A stretch of 64,000 nucleotides of DNA from Candidatus Gastranaerophilales bacterium (GTDB lineage: Bacteria; Cyanobacteriota; Vampirovibrionia; Gastranaerophilales; Gastranaerophilaceae), in NCBI GenBank assembly GCA_944326555.1, contig CALVEK010000010.1, forward strand, positions 1 to 64,000, written 5' to 3'. Each line of letters starts with the position of its first letter. The stretch's first letter is position 1. The position numbers were made by a program, and so were the translations under genes. Positions 33,249-43,978 of this stretch are shown here, piece by piece. Under the pieces are notes generated by a model. That model was not told the origin of the DNA and searched no databases. It saw only the letters and a program-made list of their open reading frames with translations.

Positions 33249-35066
33249 TTACAAAGATACATCGCTTGCTGTCAATGGTGCTCCGATTACGCGTTCCAGA
33301 TTGGCAGCAGAGATGTGATATTGCATCAATGTATTATAGTATTGTAATTTTGCGTTAACATACTCTATTTGAGCATCCTTAAGTTCTATAGCATCACCTA
33401 AACCAACCTTGTATCTGCCTGAAGCAAGGTCATATCTTTCTTTAGCCACATCCATGGATGAACGAGCTACAGGGATAGATTGCTGCGCATTTTTTAGCTG
33501 AATATATGCCTGTTTGACATCAAGATAAATTTTTTGGCGTTGAGTTTCATAATCAGCTTGATCTTTCTTATAGGTCAAAGTAGCTTCGTCAACCTGTTGT
33601 TTTAAAAGCAATAGATTCAAATTAGTATATGAAAGCTGTGCTCCAATTTGATATCCATAATCTGTACTAGGTGTTTTCCCGCCATGAGTATAACTGCCAA
33701 AACCTTTTAAATCAGGAAAAAATGCAACTTTTGAAGATCTGACCAACACCTTAGAACCTTCCATTTTCTTTTTGGCAGCAGCCAAAGTCGGGTTTTGGTC
33801 GTAAGCAATTTTTAAAGCCTCATCAAAAGTTATATCATACCTTTTTTTATCAAGTCTGTCTTTAATATCAAACGGTGCAAATTCAGGAACCCCCATCGCG
33901 TTAGTCAATTGAGCAAATCCGCTTTCTACAGCATTTTTTGCCTGTACCAAAGTCAATTTTGTATTATCTAAATTATAAGCAGCTGTAGAAACATCTATTT
34001 TGGCTTTACTTCCAATGTTATAGTATGCAAGTGCCTGTTTTAGGTGAATTTGATACTGTATTACAGAGTCCTCATAAACTTCAACTTGCTGTTGTAAATA
34101 TAACTGATTATAATATGCGTTTTTAACCTGATAAACAACGTCATTTATATTTGCTTGCAATGTTTCTTGAGCACCTTCGTAAGTTTTCTTGGCAATATTT
34201 GCCTGAGCCCTTGTCTTTCCAAAATCATAAAGCAATAAGTTTACACCGACATTAGGCATATTCCACAAATTATATTCCTGCATCGGAAACTTAAAGTTTG
34301 TTACTAACATATCATTTTTTGAATATGAAAGCCCTGCATTAATGGTAGGAAAATAATTTGACCACGCCTGTGCAATTTTATTCTTATAAATATCTTTACT
34401 AATTAATTGAGACAAAATTGTCGGATTATTTTCTAATGCAATTTTTACACAATCATCTACAGATATAATTCTGTTAGTTGAAATAGCGGCCTCCATCTTG
34501 GGAGTTTCTGATGCATTAAAAGCGTCTATCTCAGAATTATTTTTCTCTGTTGAAGAAACATCTTTATTCAACTCAACTTCCGATAAATCAGGAGTTTGTT
34601 TTTTTGCTTTTGATTTATTAGGTTTTTTGAACCTTTTATTATTTATCTTTGCTTCTTTTTTTGTCTTCTTAGTATCATCATTATCAACAATGATTTTTAC
34701 GGATGGCTGTAACTTATCAGTTTTTGCAGTAACAGTAATTTCCTTATCCTTTTTAGCTTGTCGTTTAGCTTTATGTCTTGCCCACCAAGATTCTTTTACT
34801 TTTTGATTTTCTATATTTTTTGATTTTTCAGTTGTTTTTGTTTTGGATTTTTTTTGTATTGTTGTAGAACCAGCCTCAGCAAGTTTTACACCGGACTCTT
34901 TTTTCTTTATTACAGCAACTTTCTCTGTTTTTTTATTTGTCGTAGTCGCATTATTATTTTTCTTTGGCCAATTTAGCGACAAAGCGAGTGATGGCTGAAC
35001 CTGCAAAAACACAAATGTTGCCAACATTATAAATATAGTAAATCTTTTTCTTCTTCTCTCAATCAT
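33249..35066 (-). CDS. TolC-type outer membrane efflux protein with long Lys-rich N-terminal extension
   Basis: This 605-residue protein has a signal peptide (residues 1-29, ending ALA-like SLALS), then about 160 residues of low-complexity Lys/Thr/Asn-rich sequence (for example KKTEKVAVIKKKESG, RHKAKRQAKKDKE). The OEP domain starts near residue 200 (ISVDDCVKIALENNPTI) and repeats as FDEALKIAYDQNPTLAAAKK, ending in GLGDAIELKDAQIEYVNAKLQY. It should form the outer-membrane channel of the RND pump encoded upstream. The basic extension would be periplasmic and is not part of normal TolC; it might bind anionic peptidoglycan or LPS (inference). Confidence 0.9.
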   Translation of the reverse strand: MIERRRKRFTIFIMLATFVFLQVQPSLALSLNWPKKNNNATTTNKKTEKVAVIKKKESGVKLAEAGSTTIQKKSKTKTTEKSKNIENQKVKESWWARHKAKRQAKKDKEITVTAKTDKLQPSVKIIVDNDDTKKTKKEAKINNKRFKKPNKSKAKKQTPDLSEVELNKDVSSTEKNNSEIDAFNASETPKMEAAISTNRIISVDDCVKIALENNPTILSQLISKDIYKNKIAQAWSNYFPTINAGLSYSKNDMLVTNFKFPMQEYNLWNMPNVGVNLLLYDFGKTRAQANIAKKTYEGAQETLQANINDVVYQVKNAYYNQLYLQQQVEVYEDSVIQYQIHLKQALAYYNIGSKAKIDVSTAAYNLDNTKLTLVQAKNAVESGFAQLTNAMGVPEFAPFDIKDRLDKKRYDITFDEALKIAYDQNPTLAAAKKKMEGSKVLVRSSKVAFFPDLKGFGSYTHGGKTPSTDYGYQIGAQLSYTNLNLLLLKQQVDEATLTYKKDQADYETQRQKIYLDVKQAYIQLKNAQQSIPVARSSMDVAKERYDLASGRYKVGLGDAIELKDAQIEYVNAKLQYYNTLMQYHISAANLERVIGAPLTASDVSL

Positions 35067-35083
35067 AAGTACTCCAATATGTA

Positions 35084-38000
35084 TTATGGATTATTATTGT
35101 TTTCACTTTCAACTTTTGTGGTCTTTGTTCTATGCAAAACTCTATCAACCAGATGTTGAATAATTACATAGAAAGCAGGTGTCATAACAGTACCGATAGT
35201 ACCGGCAGCCAACATACCGCCAAACACTGTAGAACCTACAGATATACGAGATGATGCACCTGCACCGTGAGCCAAAATCAAAGGCAACATACCAACAACA
35301 AATGCGACTACCGTCATCATAATTGCCCTAAACCTGATTCTTGAAGCCTCAACAGCGGCATCTTCTATAGACATACCGTTTTCTTCGTGCAAGACCTTTG
35401 CAAATTCAACAATTAAGATAGCTTGTTTTGCAGCCAAACCGATAAGCATAATCATACCGACCTGAGAATAAAGGTCAAATGATTGGCCCATCATAAGCTG
35501 GAAAATAAGAGCACCAGCCGCAGCCAACGGACAAATCAAAAGTACAGCCAACGGAATTGACCAACTTTCGTACAAGGCAACAAGGAACAAATAAACAAAT
35601 AATAAAGCTAACGCAATAATAGACGTTGTTTGTCCGCCTGACTCAATTTCCTGCTTGGATGTACCTGACCATTCAAAGCCCATATCCTTAGGTAACTCAG
35701 CCTTAGCAACTTCTTCCATAGCTTTCATAGCTTCGCCAGAGCTTCTGCCTTGAGCAGGGTTACCTGAGAACTGTACGTTTCTGTATTGGTTATATCTTGT
35801 TATGGAACCTGCTCCGACTGTCTGTTTCAAAGAGACTATGGTTGTTATAGGCACCATCTTACCTGCCTTATTTTTAACATAAATACCGGACAGGTCATTT
35901 GCACTTCTTCTGAATCGTTGTTCTGCTTGCAACTGAACTCTGAATACACGACCAAGTTTGTTGAAGTCATTTACGTAATAAGTACCCAATGTCGAAGACA
36001 ATGTACTGTATAACTCACTTAAATCAATACCTTGAGCCATTGCCTGTGCATAATCAATATCAACAATGTACTGTAACATATTTGCCTGATATTGGGTATA
36101 AACATTACTCAAGTTTTTATTTTGATTAGCTGCTAATATAAGTTTATTAGCAAACTGTTCCATCTCTTGAGGAGAGTATTCTCCTTTTGACAGCATCTGG
36201 AATTCAAAACCACCAACCATACTCATACCGGATATGGCAGGAGGAGAGAAAACACCAATCTGCGCATCTTTAATTTGCGAAAACTCTTTTCTTATTCTTC
36301 CCAATATTGCGTTCAAAGACAAATCAGTTTCCTTACCTTGAACTAGTCTTACAGCCTTTTGGAAAATATTAAACTCACGTTTACTCCATTCATCAAGTCT
36401 TATAACCATGAATGCTTGGTTAGAAGGCCCCATACCAACAAAAACAATTCGTCCTTCAATACCCTCAATGTTTTTCAATAAATCTTCCATTCTTTCGGTA
36501 ACTTCTGTTGTTCTTGCGATAGAAGCACCGGCTGGAAGATTTATTTGCGCCATCAGTACAGCCTGATCCTCATCCGGAATAAAACCTGTAGGAATAATTT
36601 TAAACAAAACTAACATTAAAACAACTATAGAACCATATAATAATAAGGTCAGCTTTTGGTTATGCACAAGTTTTTTTACATAGTGCAAATATATGTCAGT
36701 TAGTTTTTGGAAATATACATTAAACTCTGTAAATAACCACTTTATTGCGGCAGATGCTTTGTTTGATGGTTTACGATTAGGATCTTCCGGTCTTAAGATT
36801 ATAGAACACAAAGCCGGAGAAAGCGTCAATGCACAAACTGCAGACAAAGCGATTGATACAGCAATACAAACAGCAAATTGCTGATACATCAAGCCTGATA
36901 ACCCTGGCATAAAACAAACAGGAACAAATACTGCCATCAACACTAGAGCCATTGCAACAAGTGCACCACCAACCTCTTGCATTGTCAACTGAGTCGCTTC
37001 TATAGGTGTTTTACCCTCTTCTAAATGCCTTTTTACGTTTTCAATTACAACAATAGCATCGTCTACTACCGTTGCTACAGCAAGAACCATTGCAAACAAT
37101 GTCAGCAAATTTATTGACATATCAAAAACAGGCAATGCAGCAAAAGTACCAACCAAAGATACCGGTATTGCTAACAAAGGAACCAATGTCGCTCTTGGAT
37201 CTCCAAGAAATACAAAAATAATAGCAACAACTATTATAGATGTTTCAATAATAGTTTTTACAACTTCTTTCATTGACTCTCTAATAAACAGAGTATCATC
37301 GTGTACCATAGATAATTTCATTCCATCGGGAATAGTTTTTTCAAGCTCTTTCATCTTTGCTTCAACGTGATTAACAATATCAATGGCATTAGCACCCGGT
37401 ATCTGAATAACCTGAATCAATGCTGCAGGATTACCGTCAACCCTACCATTTTTAGAGTAAGACTCAGAACCCAATTCTACTCTTGCAATGTCTTTTATCT
37501 TTATACTTGAACCATCCTGATTTGAACGAACAATAATATTCTCAAATTCTTGCGGTTCCAACAAACGGCCTTTAGTTCTTAAAGTAATCTGGAATTTCTG
37601 CTTATCTGGTCCTGGTTCTTGTCCCAAAGCACCTGCAGAGACTTGAACGTTTTGTGTATTTATCGCATTTTGAACTTCTGAAACAGACACATTAAGATTT
37701 GCCATTTTCTCAGTATCAAGCCATATTCTCATTGAATAATCGCCGGCACCATATACACCGACTTCACCTACACCCGGAAGTCTTGCTATCTCATCCTTTA
37801 CATAAATTGATGCATAGTTTGTAACATCAAGTTGAGAATATCTGCCATCAGTAGATGCAAGGTTTAAGATAGCAACACCAGCACCTGATACCCTTTGTTT
37901 AGCAGTAACCCCAAGACGTTTAACATCTTCAGGTAATTTGGGTTGTATTTGTTGTATTCTGTTTTGTACGTTTACAAGGTCAATGTTTCTATCTGAACCG

Positions 38001-38320
38001 ACCTTAAAGTATATTTGTAGTTGATATGATTCGTCAGAACTTGTCGAAATCATATACAACATGTCTTCAACACCGTTAACTTGAGCTTCCAAAATTGAAG
38101 CAACAGAAGACTCCACAACGTCAGCACTGGCACCAGGATATGATGCAGTAACTTGAATCTGTGGAGGAGTAATATTGGGATACTTTTCCAACTTCAATCC
38201 TGTTATTGAAATTATACCCAATATCGTAATAAAAATTGAAATTACTATCGCAAATCTGGGTTTTGCAATGAAAAAATATAAATCTTTTATGCTTGATTTT
38301 TCTTTATCTTTACCGCTCAT
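35084..38320 (-). CDS. RND-family (HAE1/AcrB-type) inner-membrane efflux pump
   Basis: A 1078-residue proton-driven transporter with 12 membrane segments in the usual two halves. Visible landmarks are the first helix [41 protein letters not shown], the TM4 acidic pair [21 protein letters not shown]10 [17 protein letters not shown] (Asp-Asp/Lys proton relay) and [13 protein letters not shown]. It exports hydrophobic drugs or bile-type detergents from the periplasm. It lies between its adaptor and TolC-type channel, giving a complete tripartite pump. The true substrate is not visible. Confidence 0.95.
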   Translation of the reverse strand: MSGKDKEKSSIKDLYFFIAKPRFAIVISIFITILGIISITGLKLEKYPNITPPQIQVTASYPGASADVVESSVASILEAQVNGVEDMLYMISTSSDESYQLQIYFKVGSDRNIDLVNVQNRIQQIQPKLPEDVKRLGVTAKQRVSGAGVAILNLASTDGRYSQLDVTNYASIYVKDEIARLPGVGEVGVYGAGDYSMRIWLDTEKMANLNVSVSEVQNAINTQNVQVSAGALGQEPGPDKQKFQITLRTKGRLLEPQEFENIIVRSNQDGSSIKIKDIARVELGSESYSKNGRVDGNPAALIQVIQIPGANAIDIVNHVEAKMKELEKTIPDGMKLSMVHDDTLFIRESMKEVVKTIIETSIIVVAIIFVFLGDPRATLVPLLAIPVSLVGTFAALPVFDMSINLLTLFAMVLAVATVVDDAIVVIENVKRHLEEGKTPIEATQLTMQEVGGALVAMALVLMAVFVPVCFMPGLSGLMYQQFAVCIAVSIALSAVCALTLSPALCSIILRPEDPNRKPSNKASAAIKWLFTEFNVYFQKLTDIYLHYVKKLVHNQKLTLLLYGSIVVLMLVLFKIIPTGFIPDEDQAVLMAQINLPAGASIARTTEVTERMEDLLKNIEGIEGRIVFVGMGPSNQAFMVIRLDEWSKREFNIFQKAVRLVQGKETDLSLNAILGRIRKEFSQIKDAQIGVFSPPAISGMSMVGGFEFQMLSKGEYSPQEMEQFANKLILAANQNKNLSNVYTQYQANMLQYIVDIDYAQAMAQGIDLSELYSTLSSTLGTYYVNDFNKLGRVFRVQLQAEQRFRRSANDLSGIYVKNKAGKMVPITTIVSLKQTVGAGSITRYNQYRNVQFSGNPAQGRSSGEAMKAMEEVAKAELPKDMGFEWSGTSKQEIESGGQTTSIIALALLFVYLFLVALYESWSIPLAVLLICPLAAAGALIFQLMMGQSFDLYSQVGMIMLIGLAAKQAILIVEFAKVLHEENGMSIEDAAVEASRIRFRAIMMTVVAFVVGMLPLILAHGAGASSRISVGSTVFGGMLAAGTIGTVMTPAFYVIIQHLVDRVLHRTKTTKVESENNNNP

Positions 38321-38340
38321 TAACTATCTTTCTTACTCTT

Positions 38341-39519
38341 TTAATCTTCCTTTTTAACCTCGTCAGAAGACGTATCTGTCTTTGAATTCTCAACAGGAAC
38401 TACAGGAGCACCGGTTTTCAATCTTTGGAAACCTGCAGTAATAACTGTTTCACCAGGATTTAATCCCTCAGTTACAATCCAGTTATCACCTTCCTGATTA
38501 GATATTTTTATATATTTTTGTTGTGCCTTATTGTCTTTATCTACAACCCAAACAAAAAAACCATTTGTACTATCAGAAACTGCAACCTGTGGAACGAGAA
38601 CAACTTTTACCGGTTTCTTGGCAATAGCAGTAACATTAACAAAGTCTCCAGGAACAAGTAATTGATCCTTGTTTTGGAAAGTAGCTCTTAAAGCAATCGT
38701 ACCTGCTGTTTGGTCAACTTCATTGTTAACAAACTCCATTTTTCCTTTTTCTTTGTACTCAGTTCCGTCAGAAAGACGAATAATCACATCCATATTTTCA
38801 AACTGATCACCTTTATCCTTAGATGAATTTTTCATAAATTTAAGATAATCTTCACTCTTAATATTAAAGTAAGTATAAATAGGACTTGTAGACACAATTC
38901 TTGTTAAGGGGCCAGACTGAGCATTAACCAAGTTCCCTTCTGTAATCATTATTTTTCCGACCTTGCCATCAACAGGAGAAACAATTTTTGTATAACTCAA
39001 ATTGAGTTGTGCAGCAGCAAGGTTAGCCCTGTTTACATCCAAAGACGCTCTATTTTGATCTCTTGTTGCCAAAGCCTGATCATAATAAGATTTGCTAACA
39101 AAGTCATTTTTAACAAGTTCCTCTGCTCTTTTTAATTCTTTTTGAGAATTAATCAAAGCTGCCTGAGATTGTCTTACGGCAGCTTGTGCTTGAGCTACAG
39201 CAATTTGATACTCATTTGGCTGGATTAAAAATAGAGTTTGCCCTTTTTTTACATAAGCCCCCTCTTGAAAATATCTTTTCTGCAACCAACCGTTTATTCT
39301 TGCCACAACATCAACAGAATACTTGGCTTCAACACGTCCAACTGATTCAGTCTTTGGATAAATCTCTGCCTCTGTCGTTTTAGCAACCTCTACAGATGCA
39401 GGTCTCTTTTGCATCTCTGCAGCTATCTTTGAAGCAATAATCCCTGCAACATTATTAAAAATAATAGGCAAAACTATTACAGCTATAACAATTATACCTA
39501 TCCATTTTTTCTTCGTCAT
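38341..39519 (-). CDS. RND efflux periplasmic adaptor (AcrA-type)
   Basis: The protein has an N-terminal membrane anchor (KKKWIGIIVIAVIVLPIIF), a barrel-sandwich hybrid (ARINGWLQKRYFQEGAYVKKGQ and IVSPVDGKVGKIMITEGNLV), an Ala/Gln-rich helical hairpin (residues 85-145) and a beta-barrel with LVPGDFVNVTAI. It links pump and channel. I start it at 39519 because GAGGA lies six to seven bases upstream; a frame eight codons longer has no site. About 392 residues. Its upstream region carries a 31-bp palindrome, probably an operator. Confidence 0.92.
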   Translation of the reverse strand: MTKKKWIGIIVIAVIVLPIIFNNVAGIIASKIAAEMQKRPASVEVAKTTEAEIYPKTESVGRVEAKYSVDVVARINGWLQKRYFQEGAYVKKGQTLFLIQPNEYQIAVAQAQAAVRQSQAALINSQKELKRAEELVKNDFVSKSYYDQALATRDQNRASLDVNRANLAAAQLNLSYTKIVSPVDGKVGKIMITEGNLVNAQSGPLTRIVSTSPIYTYFNIKSEDYLKFMKNSSKDKGDQFENMDVIIRLSDGTEYKEKGKMEFVNNEVDQTAGTIALRATFQNKDQLLVPGDFVNVTAIAKKPVKVVLVPQVAVSDSTNGFFVWVVDKDNKAQQKYIKISNQEGDNWIVTEGLNPGETVITAGFQRLKTGAPVVPVENSKTDTSSDEVKKED

Positions 39520-39538
39520 GTAAAAATCCTCTTCCCTA

Positions 39539-39569
39539 TACAATAATTGTTATCATAACAACAATTGTA
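39539..39569. promoter_or_regulatory. 31-bp palindrome upstream of RND efflux operon (candidate operator)
   Basis: Outer arms TACAAT/ATTGTA and a perfect 15-bp core TTGTTATCATAACAA on the plus strand (39547-39561), broken only by a 2-bp mismatch on each side. It ends 20 bases before the efflux start codon. Size and symmetry fit a TetR- or MarR-type dimer site. No such regulator is encoded in the window. Confidence 0.6.
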
Positions 39570-39631
39570 TATGAATGCAAAAATTTTACAATAGTATAAC
39601 CGGTGTATTAATACTATGATTCTCGCAAAAT

Positions 39632-40159
39632 CTAATACGAAGTTGCCCACATTCCATCAGTGAATTTCCAATTATTTTTCCATAGTGCTTCCGTACCGTA
39701 ACTTGCTGACGGAATTACTTTTTGATTATTCTTATTTATTTCATAACGAAAAATATCTTTTCCATTCATATTGGGAGGAGTATCTGCATTTACATCAACC
39801 TGTATTGTGCAAACACCACTTCCGCAACTCACAACTTGAATACGCATATTATCAACAGAATAAAGGTAAGCCCCTTCAGCATTTATATCAGTATGTTTTA
39901 CATTTGGAGCAATATAATTACTAAAAAAAGCTTTATTATCAGAAAAACTCCAACTACTAATCGGTCCTGATGTTAAAGAGGCATTGTCAACCGCCTCATT
40001 CAGATTTAGATATGCCTTTTTAGCAAGCTGCGCCATCTCTGTCCTTTGAGAATGTTTTCTTAGCCCAGGTATTGTCAAAGAAGCGACAACACCGATTACT
40101 GCCAAAACCAAAACTATTTCCACAAAAGACATCGCTTTTTTCTCTTTATATAAAAACAT
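39632..40159 (-). CDS. Type II/IV pseudopilin-like protein (first of pair in cluster)
   Basis: Start at 40159 because AAAGG lies seven bases upstream. A short basic leader (MFLYKEKKA) precedes MSFVEIVLVLAVIGVVASLTIPGL, the type III signal sequence with Glu at mature position 5 and a hydrophobic helix of about 20 residues. Prepilin peptidase would cut after Ala. A coiled helix (RTEMAQLAKKAYLNLNEAV) and a beta-rich domain with a CGSGVC pair follow. Type IV pili or type II secretion pseudopilins have this form. No assembly ATPase or peptidase gene lies nearby. It follows a related gene by 36 bases. Confidence 0.85.
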   Translation of the reverse strand: MFLYKEKKAMSFVEIVLVLAVIGVVASLTIPGLRKHSQRTEMAQLAKKAYLNLNEAVDNASLTSGPISSWSFSDNKAFFSNYIAPNVKHTDINAEGAYLYSVDNMRIQVVSCGSGVCTIQVDVNADTPPNMNGKDIFRYEINKNNQKVIPSASYGTEALWKNNWKFTDGMWATSY

Positions 40160-40195
40160 AATTAAACCTTTCATGTTTGAGAATCTTAAATCTTT

Positions 40196-40822
40196 TTACC
40201 ATTGTGTAATTTTCCAACCGTTCTGCATTATTGCATCACTATTACCATAAGAGTATGGCTCAACTTTTTTATTAACTTTGTTAACAATGAATTCAAAATG
40301 ATCATAACCAACAACATTTGGCTCTTTAGGGCCATTTAGGTCAACATGGACATGGCAAGACGAACCGTTACACTCCGCTATTTGCATTGCTATTCCATCA
40401 TTTAAAAGCACACTGTAACTTGCATTCAATCCAGCAGGATTAGAAAAATTATGAGACGCTGTCCCATCTAGTAACCTGTATGTAGTATTTGCAAAACAAT
40501 CTCCGTTACCCGCCGGGCAAACCTTTTGAACCGACAAAAATGGCCTAAAATATCTATCCATAACAGTTGATGCATTAGATAAATTCCACTTGCTCATATC
40601 ATCAGGAATGTTTCTTGCCGAATCAACATCAGATAGAGCCATATCAACAGTTTGATTTATTATTCCATAAGACTTTTTTAATAAATTTTCCATCTCTGTT
40701 CTGTGATTATTTTTAACCAAAGTAGGAACAGTCATAGCAACAACTACACCTAAAATTGTCAAAGTAAGCATTAATTCTGCAAATGTATAAGCAGCTTGTT
40801 TTTTTATTTTATTTACCTGCAT
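40196..40822 (-). CDS. Type II/IV pseudopilin-like protein (second of pair)
   Basis: The N-terminus is MQVNKIKKQAA followed by YTFAELMLTLTILGVVVAMTVPTL, with Glu at mature position 5 if the cut follows the second Ala. The helix continues through RTEMENLLKKSYGIINQTVDMAL, matching the neighbouring pseudopilin. The globular part has four Cys (CPAGNGDC, CNGSSC), which could form two disulfides; the preceding gene encodes a thioredoxin-like protein that might help. Its start lies within the end of that gene (10-base overlap). The cargo or pilus type is unknown. Confidence 0.85.
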   Translation of the reverse strand: MQVNKIKKQAAYTFAELMLTLTILGVVVAMTVPTLVKNNHRTEMENLLKKSYGIINQTVDMALSDVDSARNIPDDMSKWNLSNASTVMDRYFRPFLSVQKVCPAGNGDCFANTTYRLLDGTASHNFSNPAGLNASYSVLLNDGIAMQIAECNGSSCHVHVDLNGPKEPNVVGYDHFEFIVNKVNKKVEPYSYGNSDAIMQNGWKITQW

Positions 40823-41295
40823 AAGTCACCTTTTTTGATTAGTTTTCTGAATTTTGAATACCTTACAACTTCTTGATTAAGAGCATTCACCGATTCCAAA
40901 TACGGATTATCTATATGTACTCTATTATCGTATTTTGCATCAATTATGTATACAGTAGGAAAAGCTCCTATTTTATACTCTTTTGCCAATTTTTCATTTT
41001 CAGGCTTATCGACATTTATCAAAACAACGTTGAAATCGTCCTTGTTGATATTTCTTACCTTATCTAGTTTTGGCATGAACTTTCTGCAATAAGTACACCA
41101 GTCAACATAGAATACAGCAATCATAGGCTTATCGTCATTCTTTGCTTGCTCATACGTTAAACCTAAGTCATAATCGGATGGAAGCATATCAGCTTTAGGT
41201 AAAATTGCCATACAACTTGTTATCGTGATTGCACTTAATAATACTATTATGCCCGCAATGATAATATTTCTAACATTAGCTTTAAAAAAATTCAT
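40813..41295 (-). CDS. Membrane-anchored thioredoxin-like protein
   Basis: This 160-residue protein has an N-terminal membrane anchor or signal (IIIAGIIVLLSAITITSCMA; SCM could also be a lipobox-like Cys) and a thioredoxin fold with active site WCTYCRKFMPKL near residue 66, then VVLINVDKPENEKLAKEYKIGAFPTVYIID with the cis-Pro. The fold would face the periplasm and act in disulfide exchange. It overlaps glgC (one base) and the pseudopilin gene (10 bases). Acting on the cysteine-rich pseudopilin is a reasonable inference. Confidence 0.85.
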   Translation of the reverse strand: MNFFKANVRNIIIAGIIVLLSAITITSCMAILPKADMLPSDYDLGLTYEQAKNDDKPMIAVFYVDWCTYCRKFMPKLDKVRNINKDDFNVVLINVDKPENEKLAKEYKIGAFPTVYIIDAKYDNRVHIDNPYLESVNALNQEVVRYSKFRKLIKKGDLCR

Positions 41296-42530
41296 TAAAG
41301 TTTAGCTCCTTTTGGTACAACAGTAACTCCACCTTCTGAAACATAGAATCCTCTGGCTTCATCTTCTGCTCTATCAAATCCTATTTTCGTATACGGAGGA
41401 ATATCAACATTTTTGTCTATAATTGCTTTTTGTATATGAGAATGTCTTCCAATATTAACATCCTCCATAATTATGGAATCCACGACACTCGAAAAACTGT
41501 TAATTCTGACCTGAGGAGACAGGATACATCTGGATAATGCACCGCCTGAAATTACACACCCCTCTGATACAAGAGAGTTTGTAGCCATACCTCGTCTTTC
41601 AACTTCTTCCCATATAAATTTAGCCGGAGGATAGTTATAATTAAATGTTCTTATTGGCCATTTTTTAGTGTACAAGTTAAATTCAGGGTCATACGCCAAT
41701 AAGTCCATATTAGCCTGCCAATAGGCATCTATTGTCCCCACATCTCTCCAATAGCCTCTTTCAGACTCTTCCATACCAGGAAATTCATTCTTTGCAAAAT
41801 CGTATACATATATCTTATCGCCTTGTTCCAACATCTTTGGAATTACATTCTTACCAAAATCGTGGCTGGATGTTTGTATATCTGCATCAATTCTAAGTTC
41901 TTCTATCAATTTATTACGATTAAAAAAGTAATTTCCCATAGAAGCCAAACATTTTGTTTCATCTCCGGGGATATGTTTGGGCTTCGTTTTAGGTTTTTCA
42001 ATAAAATTCGTTAAATGCCAATTTTCATCAACTTCCATAATACCGTATTCACCTGCTTCTTCTATAGGGATAGGGATTGCAGATATTGTCAAATCGGCAT
42101 TATTTTTTTTGTGAAAATCTAACATTTGAGCCACATTCATTTTATAAACATGGTCCCCTCCAAAGACAGCAATATATTCACTATCTTCTGCAAGGATATG
42201 GTGTATATTTTGAAAAACAGCATCAGCCGTTCCTTTGTACCAATGTCCGTCAATCCTCATCTGCGCCGGTATCAAATCGACATACTGATTGATAATAGGA
42301 GACAAAGGCCAAGTTCTTACAATATGTTTATTAAGTGAGTCAGACTTATATTGAGTTAAAATTTTCAGCTTATAGAATCCCGAATTAATAAAATTATTTA
42401 TAACAAAATCGATAATACGGTATCTTCCACCAAACGGAACTGCAGGTTTAGCCCTATCTCGAGTTAAAGGGAAAAGTCTCTTACCCTCTCCACCGGCTAA
42501 AATCATTACCAAAGTATCATCAACTGACAT
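41295..42530 (-). CDS. glgC: Glucose-1-phosphate adenylyltransferase
   Basis: The enzyme makes ADP-glucose from ATP and glucose-1-phosphate for glycogen synthesis. The 411-residue protein has the nucleotidyltransferase start MILAGGEGKRLFPLTRDRAKPAVPFGGRYRIIDF (the GGEGKRL loop and the allosteric and catalytic lysines), GTADAVFQN, FGGDHVYKM, the EKP motif (FIEKPKTKP), YWRDVGTIDAYWQAN and a C-terminal left-handed beta-helix. AGGAG lies eight bases before the start. It is first in a transcript with the thioredoxin-like and pseudopilin genes, an odd grouping; other glg genes are not nearby. Confidence 0.95.
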   Translation of the reverse strand: MSVDDTLVMILAGGEGKRLFPLTRDRAKPAVPFGGRYRIIDFVINNFINSGFYKLKILTQYKSDSLNKHIVRTWPLSPIINQYVDLIPAQMRIDGHWYKGTADAVFQNIHHILAEDSEYIAVFGGDHVYKMNVAQMLDFHKKNNADLTISAIPIPIEEAGEYGIMEVDENWHLTNFIEKPKTKPKHIPGDETKCLASMGNYFFNRNKLIEELRIDADIQTSSHDFGKNVIPKMLEQGDKIYVYDFAKNEFPGMEESERGYWRDVGTIDAYWQANMDLLAYDPEFNLYTKKWPIRTFNYNYPPAKFIWEEVERRGMATNSLVSEGCVISGGALSRCILSPQVRINSFSSVVDSIIMEDVNIGRHSHIQKAIIDKNVDIPPYTKIGFDRAEDEARGFYVSEGGVTVVPKGAKL

Positions 42531-42641
42531 AAAACCAACTCCTGATTCTCCACTTAACCTGTCTCAATAATAGCACATTTTGCAAAAAATAGGAGAATAG
42601 AAGCACAAAAATAAAGCAAAAGAATGAAAAATATAGTAACA

Positions 42642-42670
42642 TTAGTACTATCTTATATTTGTAATAAAAT
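42642..42670 (+). promoter_or_regulatory. Promoter of leuC
   Basis: TTAGTA (42642-42647), a 17-bp spacer and TAAAAT (42665-42670). GAGGA lies in the short leader before the ATG at 42701. Confidence 0.5.
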
Positions 42671-42700
42671 AGAATAAATGACTGATATGAGGAATTTGCA

Positions 42701-43966
42701 ATGACAAGAGCAATGACAATTGCAGAAAAAATTTTGGCAAAACATGCAGGATTAGAAGAAGTAAAACCGGGTCAACTGATTACCGCAAAACTTGATATCA
42801 CACTTGCAAATGATATAACAGGACCTGTTGCAATAAAAGAGTTTAAAAAGATAGGCATAAAAAATGTCTTTGACAAAGAAAGAGTTGTATTTGTTCCTGA
42901 TCACTTTGTACCGAATAAAGATATAAAATCAGCACAACAAGCAAAAGAAGTTAGGGAATTTTCTAAATCACAAAATCTAAAAAATTACTTTGAAGTAGGA
43001 AGAATGGGTATTGAACATGCACTCTTACCTGAACAAGGTATAGTAACAGCAGGCGACTTAATAATTGGCGCAGACTCACACACTTGCACCTATGGTGCAC
43101 TTGGTGCATTTTCAACAGGTGTCGGTTCCACAGATCTTGCTTGTGCAATGGCTTCAGGAGAAACTTGGTTCAAAGTACCACCGACTATAAAGGTAGAATT
43201 CAACGGAAAACTTAACAAATGGGTAAGCGCAAAAGACCTTATTCTCCATCTTATAGGAGATATAGGTGTTGACGGAGCTTTGTACAAAGTTCTTGAGATA
43301 GGCGGCTCCGCCATTGAAAACATGGATATGGACGGAAGACTTACCATCTGCAATATGGCAATAGAAGCAGGTGCAAAAGCAGGTATAATAGCTCCTGATG
43401 AAATAACAAAACAATATCTTAAAAATAGAAGTCTTAGAGAACCTGTCTATTACTATAGCGATGAGAATGCGCAATATGAAAAAGTTCTTGTTTATGATGT
43501 ATCAAAAATTGAACCTACCGTCGCATTTCCACATCTGCCGGAAAACACAAAACCGATTTCTCAAGTCGGAGAAATAAAAATTCATCAAGCAGTGATTGGA
43601 AGTTGCACAAACGGAAGACTAGCCGACCTTGCGGTTACCGCAGAAATATTAAAAGGCAGAACAGTACATCCTGATGTAAGACTAATTGTGTTCCCCGGCA
43701 CACAAGATATCTATCTTGAGGCAATAAAATTGGGATATATAGAGACGATAATAAAAGCACAAGGAGCCGTTTCAACGCCAACCTGCGGACCTTGTCTTGG
43801 CGGATATGCAGGAATTTTGGCAGAAGGTGAAAGATGCATATCAACTACTAATAGAAACTTTGTAGGCAGAATGGGACATACAAAAAGTGAAGTATATCTT
43901 TCTTCACCTGCTGTTGCCGCTGCCAGTGCTGTTTTAGGTAAAATAGCATCACCTGATGAATTATAA
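42701..43966 (+). CDS. leuC: 3-isopropylmalate dehydratase large subunit (LeuC/homoaconitase family)
   Basis: The 421-residue protein has the aconitase-fold cluster ligands: GSCTNGR (Cys in [13 protein letters not shown]) and [10 protein letters not shown], plus [23 protein letters not shown] and [13 protein letters not shown]. It isomerises 2-isopropylmalate to 3-isopropylmalate in leucine synthesis with a small subunit LeuD. The length fits the archaeal/Thermotoga-type LeuC rather than the 470-residue E. coli type. leuD and other leu genes are not adjacent; the next gene is dgt. Homoaconitase activity is an alternative. Confidence 0.9.
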   Translation: MTRAMTIAEKILAKHAGLEEVKPGQLITAKLDITLANDITGPVAIKEFKKIGIKNVFDKERVVFVPDHFVPNKDIKSAQQAKEVREFSKSQNLKNYFEVGRMGIEHALLPEQGIVTAGDLIIGADSHTCTYGALGAFSTGVGSTDLACAMASGETWFKVPPTIKVEFNGKLNKWVSAKDLILHLIGDIGVDGALYKVLEIGGSAIENMDMDGRLTICNMAIEAGAKAGIIAPDEITKQYLKNRSLREPVYYYSDENAQYEKVLVYDVSKIEPTVAFPHLPENTKPISQVGEIKIHQAVIGSCTNGRLADLAVTAEILKGRTVHPDVRLIVFPGTQDIYLEAIKLGYIETIIKAQGAVSTPTCGPCLGGYAGILAEGERCISTTNRNFVGRMGHTKSEVYLSSPAVAAASAVLGKIASPDEL

Positions 43967-43978
43967 AAAGGAATAAAA

